Part shown: positions 57,720 to 64,000 of the stretch, in pieces | Layout: each line of letters starts with the position of its first letter | Position numbering within the stretch: position 1 is the first letter of the stretch | DNA from: Ruminococcus sp. | Lineage (GTDB): Bacteria; Bacillota; Clostridia; Oscillospirales; Ruminococcaceae | Reading direction: 5' to 3' | NCBI RefSeq assembly: GCF_024691275.1 | Contig: NZ_JAILNU010000117.1 | Location: forward strand, 1-64,000 | Length of the DNA: 64,000 nt | Notes under the pieces: generated by a model | Seen by the model: the letters and a program-made list of their open reading frames with translations, nothing else | What the model was told of the DNA's origin: nothing | Database searches by the model: none | Position numbers and translations under genes: made by a program

Positions 57720-59327
57720 GTGAATAAGGAGCTTTATGAGCAGCTTTGCGAGGATTATGAAAAACGGGGACTGTGGAAGTTGTATACCCATAGTGAAAAG
57801 CTGCGTAAATGTGCGGAAAAATACGGAGATCGCATCGCTCTCATAGACGGTCAGGAGGAGATAAGCTATAATGAGCTCGTCAGGCGAAGTGATGCAATGG
57901 CGGCGTATTTCCTGTCGAAAGGCTTCGTAAATGGAGACAGGATAGTTATTCAGCATATCAACTGTATAAGTTTTGCTGTAATGTGTTTCGGAATGTTCAG
58001 GATAGGTGTCATACCGGTTCTTGCTATGCCGTCCCACCGCGAGAAAGAAGTGGACGGGATAATCGGTATATCAGGTGCAGCAGGCTATATCGTTATACGC
58101 TCGTATCATGGCGTGGAGTACACGGCTTTAGCTGATACAATGCAGGAACTTCACCCTGACCTGAAAATAATGTTTGCTGACGATCTTGAAGCAGTCGATC
58201 TTTCGGAGTATACACTTGATGAAGATAGCTTCGGGAAACCTGATAACCGCGATACAGCTATAATAGTGCTTTCGGGCGGTTCAACAGGTATCCCGAAGCT
58301 TATTGCGCGTACTCATTCCGATTATCTTCATTCGCAGAAATACTGCGCTTTATCATGCGGTATGAATGAGGAGAGCGTAAGCCTTATCGCCATGCCTGTT
58401 ACACATAACTGGAATCTGTGCGGCCCCGGACTTTTCGGTTCTATTTTCGCAGGAGCTCTTACGATACTAAGCCGCAACGGAAGTGCAGATGAGATACTTG
58501 ATTATATCGAACGCTATCATGTTACTACAGTTGCACTTGTGCCGTCGCTGGTCAGTGCTTGTCTGGATATACTTGAATTTGTCGGGGATATAGATGTATC
58601 GTCGCTGAAAATGATACAGATAGGCGGTGCGCTGTGTTCTCCGCAGCTCGCTGAACGTGCGATGCAGGGCTTTGACTGTGTTATTTCTCAGATATACGGC
58701 ATGGGCGAAGGCTTTGTATGCGCTACATATCCAAATGATTCCCGCGAACAGATACTTTATACTCAGGGAAAACCTATATCCCCGGGAGACATACTCAGGA
58801 TAGTTGATGAAAACGATAATGATGTCCCCGTCGGAGAGGCGGGAGAGATAATTGCAAGAGGTCCGTCGGTCGTGACAGAGTATTACGGCGCACCTGAACT
58901 GACTGCGGCATATTTCACAGAGGACGGCTTTTATCGTACAGGCGACAAGGGTATGATACGTCCCGAAGACGGCTATATCCGTATCCTCGGACGCACCCGC
59001 GAGCAGATCAACCGCCTCGGCGAAAAGATCATGCCGTCGGAGCTTGAGGAATATCTTGCCGATTATCCCGATGCTGAGACCGTTTGCGTCACTCCCGCAG
59101 ATGACCCCGAACTCGGACAGCGTATATGCCTGTTCATTAAGCCCCGTGACGGCGCAGACAGGTCACAGTTTACCTTGCAGAGTATCCGCAGCTATCTTGC
59201 CGAGCGTCAGCTGGCAACCTTCAAAATGCCCGATCAGCTTGTGATAGTGGAAGAAATGCCGCTTACAAAGGTCGGAAAGCTCGACAGGAAAAAACTGCGT
59301 GATCTTGCCGAGAGGGGCGGGATATAA
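57720..59327 (+). CDS. Aryl-AMP ligase (DhbE/EntE-like)
   Basis: This 535-residue enzyme starts at GTG 57720 with AAAGGA nine bases upstream; length equals that of EntE/DhbE. Motifs: SGGSTGIPKLIARTH, IYGMGEGFVCA, YRTGDKG and the C-terminal lysine in LTKVGKLDRKKL. The family activates 2,3-dihydroxybenzoate or salicylate as AMP esters and loads them on an aryl carrier protein. The pocket motif reads HNWNLCGPG (His229 on). DhbE has HNYPLSSPG and salicylate enzymes HNFPLACPG, so the acid may be unusual. It overlaps the thioesterase start (TAATG). Confidence 0.88.
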   Translation: MNKELYEQLCEDYEKRGLWKLYTHSEKLRKCAEKYGDRIALIDGQEEISYNELVRRSDAMAAYFLSKGFVNGDRIVIQHINCISFAVMCFGMFRIGVIPVLAMPSHREKEVDGIIGISGAAGYIVIRSYHGVEYTALADTMQELHPDLKIMFADDLEAVDLSEYTLDEDSFGKPDNRDTAIIVLSGGSTGIPKLIARTHSDYLHSQKYCALSCGMNEESVSLIAMPVTHNWNLCGPGLFGSIFAGALTILSRNGSADEILDYIERYHVTTVALVPSLVSACLDILEFVGDIDVSSLKMIQIGGALCSPQLAERAMQGFDCVISQIYGMGEGFVCATYPNDSREQILYTQGKPISPGDILRIVDENDNDVPVGEAGEIIARGPSVVTEYYGAPELTAAYFTEDGFYRTGDKGMIRPEDGYIRILGRTREQINRLGEKIMPSELEEYLADYPDAETVCVTPADDPELGQRICLFIKPRDGADRSQFTLQSIRSYLAERQLATFKMPDQLVIVEEMPLTKVGKLDRKKLRDLAERGGI

Positions 59328-60082
59328 TGCAGAACGGCAAATGGTTCATTACCCACAGGGAGACACAGGAGAAAAAAACACGGCTGATCGCGTTCCACCA
59401 TGCAGGAGGGAGCGCTTCGGCATTCAGATGCTGGCAAAAGCATATCAGCAGTGATATCGACCTGTGTCCTGTTATACTGCCTTCCCATGACAGCAGAGTA
59501 TCAGAATCGTATCCCGATTCCATACAGGCTCTTGCCGAGACACTGGTAACGGAAAATGCGGAGTTTCTTTCCGAGAAAAGACTGGTTATATACGGACACA
59601 GCATGGGCGCTGTGCTTGCCTATGAAGCTGCTGCGGCTGCGCAGCGTCATGGGATAGTGCCCTGTGCGCTCATCGTGTCAGGCGAAACAGCTCCTGAGGA
59701 CACTGTGCTGAAAAAAGAGAGCAGGAATATGAACGAACAGGAATTTATAGAGCTTATCCGCGATTATGCGGGAATGGATACAGATCTGCTTGAAAATAAG
59801 GAGTTTATGAAGTATTATTACCCTATAGTTCGCGGAGATTTTATATTCTATGAATCCTATGTCCCTGACGAGCCGTTTCAGCTGCAATGTCCGATATGCG
59901 TGATAAACGGAAGGGAAGATACACATATCTCCATGGAGCGTATCGAAGACTGGAAATACTATTCTTCTGTAAAAACCAACTTTATCCTTACAGAGGGAGG
60001 GCATTTTTTCGCATTTGAACGTCCTGAGGAAATATGCGGTATCATAAATGAATATTTAAGTAAGGGGATCAATCATGAATAA
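59327..60082 (+). CDS. Type II thioesterase
   Basis: This 251-residue alpha/beta hydrolase has FHHAGGSASAF, the nucleophile motif YGHSMGAVLAYE, an Asp in NGREDTHIS and the catalytic His in EGGHFFAF. Type II thioesterases of this GrsT/SrfAD kind clear wrongly loaded carrier proteins in NRPS systems. It overlaps the ligase stop by one base and the NRPS start by 8 bases, so the three are coupled. Confidence 0.93.
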   Translation: MQNGKWFITHRETQEKKTRLIAFHHAGGSASAFRCWQKHISSDIDLCPVILPSHDSRVSESYPDSIQALAETLVTENAEFLSEKRLVIYGHSMGAVLAYEAAAAAQRHGIVPCALIVSGETAPEDTVLKKESRNMNEQEFIELIRDYAGMDTDLLENKEFMKYYYPIVRGDFIFYESYVPDEPFQLQCPICVINGREDTHISMERIEDWKYYSSVKTNFILTEGGHFFAFERPEEICGIINEYLSKGINHE

Positions 60083-63000
60083 GGATCAAATCAAAAAACT
60101 GTTAGAGGAAAATACAACTATCGGAGAAGTGACGGATACTTCTGCCAGCCTTATCGAATTGGGACTCAGCTCGCTGAGTATGATGAAGTTCGTGTATGTG
60201 CTGCGCAAGGAAGGTGTTAAGGTGAGCTTTGCAGACCTTATCTCTGATCCGAGGATAGATGCATGGGCTGTGCTCACAGGTGATGCCGAAGCCGAAGAAG
60301 CACCTTCTGTTCCCGCGAAGGCTCCTGCCGAGAGACAAAAGGTATTCGATATGACCGATCTTCAGTATGCGTACTGGATAGGAAGCGACCCCCGTGAACC
60401 TCTTGGCGGTGTGAGCTGTCATGCATATGTGGAGCTGGACGGCAGCGGTATCGACTGCGAACGGCTGAGAAAAGCATACAAGGCATTGTTCGGGTATCAC
60501 CCGATGCTGCACACCCGTGTTACAGCAGACGGCAGATTTGAAGAAATGGAGCAGCCGTATTCAACAGAGATCGAGATACGTGATTTGACGGGAGCATCAG
60601 AGAGCGAGCTGGAAGAACAGCTGCTCGCCATACGTTCTCAGACAGCACAGCGCCGCATGGATTCTGCAAATGGAGAATCCCTGAGATTATCGGTATCGCT
60701 GCTCCCGAAAGGCAAAACAAGGCTGCATTTTGAGCTTGATCTGATATTTGCAGATGTTCTCAGCTTCAGCATCATACTCGATGACCTGACAAAGCTCTAT
60801 ACAGGCAGCGGAAAGCCCGCAGCATCTCCTGAGTGGAGCTTCGGCAGCTATCAGGCTCAGCGCAAAGAAAGAAAACGCAGTGAGATAGAAGCTGCAAAAG
60901 CATACTGGAACGACAGGCTGGATACACTGCCGAGCCGTCCCGAACTGCCGATGCGTCAGGCAGTGGAGCAGATAGGCAGAGCAACTTACCGCAGACTGGC
61001 ATATAACGTCCCCGAGAACATCTGGGACGGTCTTAACGCAGCTGCTCGCGCTAATAAGACAACAGTTGCCATGACTCTGCTTGCAGCATATACAGCTGTC
61101 ATCGAGAGATACAGCGAGAATTCGCGTTTCCTTATAAATATCCCTGTTTTTGACCGCGATATAGATGAAGGAGTAGAGGCTGTCGTTTCGGACTTCACTA
61201 ATCTTTTGCTTCTGGAAACGGAAGTCAGGGAAAAGGATACCTTCAGGGACATAGTTCAGACTGCGGAAAAACGCTTCCGTACTGATATACAGTATGCATC
61301 GTACAGCGGTGTGCAGGTGCAGAGAGATCTTGCAAAAAAACGTGATAACACAAGGTTTATGGCTCCGCTGGTATTCTCGTATATGATAGGCACCGAGCTG
61401 ATGAGCCATGAATGTACGGAGAGCTTCGGACAGCTCCATTATATGATAACGCAGACTCCGCAGGTCTGGATAGACTTCCAGATAGTTGAATGCGACGGAA
61501 AGATACTTATGTCATGGGACGTGGCTGATGAAGTATTTCCCGATGGCTTAGCGGATTCTATGTTTGATGCTCTTGTTGAGCTTATCGAAAAGATAGCGGG
61601 AGAAAATGACTGGGGATTCATTCCCGATGCAGTCTGTGAGCGTGAGAGGATACTGTTCGCGGATAATATGAAGGAATGTACGGCAAAGGAACGCCGCTGC
61701 CTTACAGACGGTATAGCTTCTCATGCTGCGGATACTCCCGATAAAACGGCTCTTATAGATACTGTGACAGGTGAGGAGGTAACATACGGTGAGCTGTGGA
61801 CAGAGGTCGGAAAGATAGCGGCATTGCTGGAAAAGAATGGAGTGCAGAGAGGCGATCATGTAGGATTCACCCTTCCCCGCGGAATAAGTCAGGTCATCAC
61901 AGCTGTTGCGATAGCTGCATACGGAGCTTGTTACGTTCCTGTGTCTGAGGGACTTCCATTCAGGCGAAGAGAGCGTGTCCGCACACAGATGAAGGTCGAT
62001 CACCTCATTACCAATGAGGAACTGCTTCGTGATATGGAGGTATCGGATCAGCAGAAAATAATGCTCCTCAGTGATGCCGCAGAGCTTGTACCTGCGGAGC
62101 TCCCGAAGGATATTGCTCCTGATGCGTCGGCTTATATCATACTTACTTCGGGAACAACGGGCGAGCCGAAGGGCGTTGAGGTATCCCACGCTGCTGCATG
62201 GAATACTATTCGTGATGTCAATGCTCGTATCAGCGCAGACAGCAATGACAGTGTCCTTGCTCTCGCTTCGATAGATTTCGACCTGTCGGTATATAATATT
62301 TTCGGTGTGCTCGGTGTGGGAGGAAAACTCCTTCTTCTTCACGACGATGAGGTCAAGGACGCATTCTTCTGGTGCGATGTTATTGAGAAGTACCGTCCGA
62401 CTTTGTGGAATACCGTTCCGGCGTTCCTGAATATGCTCCTGATAGCGGCTGAATCTCAGAAAAAGAAGCTGCCGCTGCGTGTCGTTATGCTTTCGGGAGA
62501 CTGGATAGGACTTGACCTGCCTCAGAGACTTGCTGCCTGTACCGAGAATTGCCGTTTCATTTCCATGGGCGGTGCTACCGAGGGAGCGATATGGTCTAAC
62601 TGGTATGAGGTCTGCGGACCTGTTCCCGAGGAATGGGCATCTATCCCATACGGCAGGGCGCTTGATGCACAGGCTTACCGCGTGGTCGATCCCTTCGGAC
62701 GTGACTGTCCGCATTGGTGCGCAGGAGAGCTCTGGATAGGCGGAGCAGGTGTTGCTAAGGGATATTGCGGCGATACAGCGCTGACAGAGCAGAAGTTTCC
62801 CGTTATAGACGGAAGGCGCTGGTATCGCACAGGCGATTTCGGCAGATTCATGGGCGATGACAATATCGAATTTCTCGGAAGACGTGACAGTCAGGTAAAA
62901 ATACGCGGCTTCCGCGTCGAGCTGTCCGAGATAGAGACTACGATGACACGTATTGACGGTATTTCGGCGGCAGCGGCGATCGTTTCCGAGCAGGGCTCGC

Positions 63001-64000
63001 TTCTGGCGTTCTATTCGGGAAAAGCTCCTGTTTCAGAGCAGCTTGTCTACGACAGTCTGCGCAAGGCTCTGCCCGAGTATATGATACCTGTGAATATCAG
63101 TTATCTTGAAGCTCTCCCCGTAACAGGAAACGGCAAGATAAACCGCAGGGCGCTCCTTGAATTATGTGACAAGGAACAGGAGAATACGTCGGCACATGAG
63201 GAGCGTCTTTCAGATGATGAAAGAGCTTTCCTCGAAAAGGTGCGTGAACTGATAGGCGATACACAGGTATTTATGGAAGACGGTTTTATCGCTTCGGGAG
63301 GAGACTCGATCTCCGCTATGAAGCTTGCAGCATGGCTTAATGACATTTACACCGTCGAACTGTCGATATATGATATTCTCAATGCACCAAGTCTTTCAGA
63401 CTTGTATCACTCAATTACAGAAAGGAAGTATACTATGCAGATACTTGAAGAGAATTTGTTCCGCGATGAGAACGGACGCACACGCTATCCCGTGGGAAAT
63501 GTTTCCAATGTAATGCTGAACGGTATCACTTCATATGATGATACTACCATAGACGGGTTCTTTATCATCATGTCATTCTGCCTGCGTATTCAGGGAAAAC
63601 TTCAGCTGGATCGTCTGGAGCATGGCATACAGAAGATATACAATGAAGAAATGTCCATGCGTATGGTATTTGAAAAGGACGACAGCGTACCCGAGGGATA
63701 TTGCTGCAAGTTCCTGAATTATTATCCGTATAAGCTGGAGATACGCCGCCCCCACGGTGAAACAGCAGATGAACGCTACGAGAATACCAAGACCGAGCTC
63801 TATAATATTATCCTTACAAAGCCTGATGTTGAGCACGATATCGCAGGTCATTTCTATGTGTACGAGCTCGATGAAAAGGATCATGTGGTAGCACTGCTCA
63901 TAAATCATGCTGCTTCAGACGGACAGTCGCTGTCAATACTCTCGGGCAAGGTCATGGAAGCCTGCTTCGGTATAGACCAGAAGATGCCGAAGGGCGCTCC
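60075..64000 (+). CDS. NRPS (carrier - heterocyclization - adenylation(Cys-like) - carrier - condensation), partial
   Basis: The frame from ATG 60075 stays open to the right edge (1308 residues, no stop). An aryl carrier domain has LGLSSL with Ser33. The Cy domain has MTDLQYAYWIGSD and the heterocyclization signature DxxxxDxxS (Asp222, Asp227, Ser230) instead of HHxxxDG. The A domain (about 540-1040) has TSGTTGEPKG, FDLSVYN and YRTGDFG. Its pocket read by eye is D736 L737 Y740 N779 M805 S807 M831 I839 W840, close to the cysteine code DLYNLSLIW. A second carrier has GGDSI (Ser1078). A condensation domain follows (NHAASDG, 1277-1283), cut by the edge. Expected product: an aryl-thiazoline passed to a next module. 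Confidence 0.92.
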   Translation, partial: MNKDQIKKLLEENTTIGEVTDTSASLIELGLSSLSMMKFVYVLRKEGVKVSFADLISDPRIDAWAVLTGDAEAEEAPSVPAKAPAERQKVFDMTDLQYAYWIGSDPREPLGGVSCHAYVELDGSGIDCERLRKAYKALFGYHPMLHTRVTADGRFEEMEQPYSTEIEIRDLTGASESELEEQLLAIRSQTAQRRMDSANGESLRLSVSLLPKGKTRLHFELDLIFADVLSFSIILDDLTKLYTGSGKPAASPEWSFGSYQAQRKERKRSEIEAAKAYWNDRLDTLPSRPELPMRQAVEQIGRATYRRLAYNVPENIWDGLNAAARANKTTVAMTLLAAYTAVIERYSENSRFLINIPVFDRDIDEGVEAVVSDFTNLLLLETEVREKDTFRDIVQTAEKRFRTDIQYASYSGVQVQRDLAKKRDNTRFMAPLVFSYMIGTELMSHECTESFGQLHYMITQTPQVWIDFQIVECDGKILMSWDVADEVFPDGLADSMFDALVELIEKIAGENDWGFIPDAVCERERILFADNMKECTAKERRCLTDGIASHAADTPDKTALIDTVTGEEVTYGELWTEVGKIAALLEKNGVQRGDHVGFTLPRGISQVITAVAIAAYGACYVPVSEGLPFRRRERVRTQMKVDHLITNEELLRDMEVSDQQKIMLLSDAAELVPAELPKDIAPDASAYIILTSGTTGEPKGVEVSHAAAWNTIRDVNARISADSNDSVLALASIDFDLSVYNIFGVLGVGGKLLLLHDDEVKDAFFWCDVIEKYRPTLWNTVPAFLNMLLIAAESQKKKLPLRVVMLSGDWIGLDLPQRLAACTENCRFISMGGATEGAIWSNWYEVCGPVPEEWASIPYGRALDAQAYRVVDPFGRDCPHWCAGELWIGGAGVAKGYCGDTALTEQKFPVIDGRRWYRTGDFGRFMGDDNIEFLGRRDSQVKIRGFRVELSEIETTMTRIDGISAAAAIVSEQGSLLAFYSGKAPVSEQLVYDSLRKALPEYMIPVNISYLEALPVTGNGKINRRALLELCDKEQENTSAHEERLSDDERAFLEKVRELIGDTQVFMEDGFIASGGDSISAMKLAAWLNDIYTVELSIYDILNAPSLSDLYHSITERKYTMQILEENLFRDENGRTRYPVGNVSNVMLNGITSYDDTTIDGFFIIMSFCLRIQGKLQLDRLEHGIQKIYNEEMSMRMVFEKDDSVPEGYCCKFLNYYPYKLEIRRPHGETADERYENTKTELYNIILTKPDVEHDIAGHFYVYELDEKDHVVALLINHAASDGQSLSILSGKVMEACFGIDQKMPKGA

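Noticed and set aside
60687-61439. Minus-strand open frame of 250 codons opposite the heterocyclization domain
   Set aside because: The plus-strand frame has the clear Cy motifs. The opposite frame is Cys/Ser/Leu-rich shadow sequence.
61548-62714. Long open frame (388 codons) on the minus strand within the NRPS region
   Set aside because: It is antisense to the adenylation domain, whose motifs are all intact on the plus strand. Its product has no recognisable features and there is no ribosome site.
1-64000. tRNA or rRNA genes, CRISPR arrays, intact insertion sequences or prophage
   Set aside because: Looked for by eye in all gaps. No cloverleaf ends, no regular direct repeats with spacers and no complete transposase or phage structural genes were found. 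A covariance-model tRNA scan would be decisive.

Overview
The window reads as chromosomal DNA of a cellulosome-type anaerobic Firmicute, most likely a Ruminococcus (Oscillospiraceae). Three secreted proteins carry type I dockerin modules. Lipoproteins have Clostridia-type signal peptides, Shine-Dalgarno sites are strong, and many promoters fit TTGACA-17-TATAAT. Gene content is Clostridial: mutS-mutL-miaA-hfq, sepF-ylmH-divIVA-ileS-lspA, split transketolase, class III fructose bisphosphatase. This is inferred from gene content only; no 16S rRNA or tRNA gene was seen.

Layout. 1-8200 is an accessory region of secreted and membrane proteins: a frameshifted membrane protein, an MBL-fold lipoprotein, two double-dockerin proteins, a solute-binding lipoprotein, and a partly duplicated locus with two secreted paralogues, a membrane protein and an anchored protein. 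8225-24946 is a long plus-strand housekeeping run: miaB, three paralogous lipoproteins, ylbF, two paralogous membrane proteins, mutS, mutL, miaA, hfq, an HlyD-like adaptor, yggS, sepF, ylmH, divIVA. ileS, lspA, an RluD-type synthase and a HAD phosphatase follow, then split transketolase. After two minus-strand secreted proteins come rplJ-rplL with a typical L10 leader, and a CAP-dockerin protein.

37104-42635 (minus) holds a Fur/Zur-box-controlled COG0523 GTPase, a pyruvate formate-lyase whose glycyl-radical domain is a separate protein, and an AI-2E family transporter. 42751-48936 (plus) holds a TerY-like vWA protein with a PP2C phosphatase, PutP, an SOS-box-controlled pair including a sigma-region-4-like protein, an Orn/Lys/Arg decarboxylase-fold enzyme and a DUF1292 protein. 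49335-57066 (minus) is a fructose uptake and catabolism block: DeoR regulator, 1-phosphofructokinase, fructose PTS IIABC, HPr, Enzyme I, fructose-1,6-bisphosphatase.

From 57720 to the right edge lies the start of a nonribosomal peptide cluster: an aryl-AMP ligase, a type II thioesterase and a large NRPS running off the window. The NRPS order is carrier protein, heterocyclization, adenylation with a cysteine-like pocket, carrier protein, condensation. This is the architecture of aryl-capped thiazoline siderophores. The items most worth a second look are this cluster, the three-piece pyruvate formate-lyase, the SOS-controlled sigma-like pair, the duplicated secreted-protein locus at 5.2-8.2 kb, and an HPr lacking the regulatory serine.
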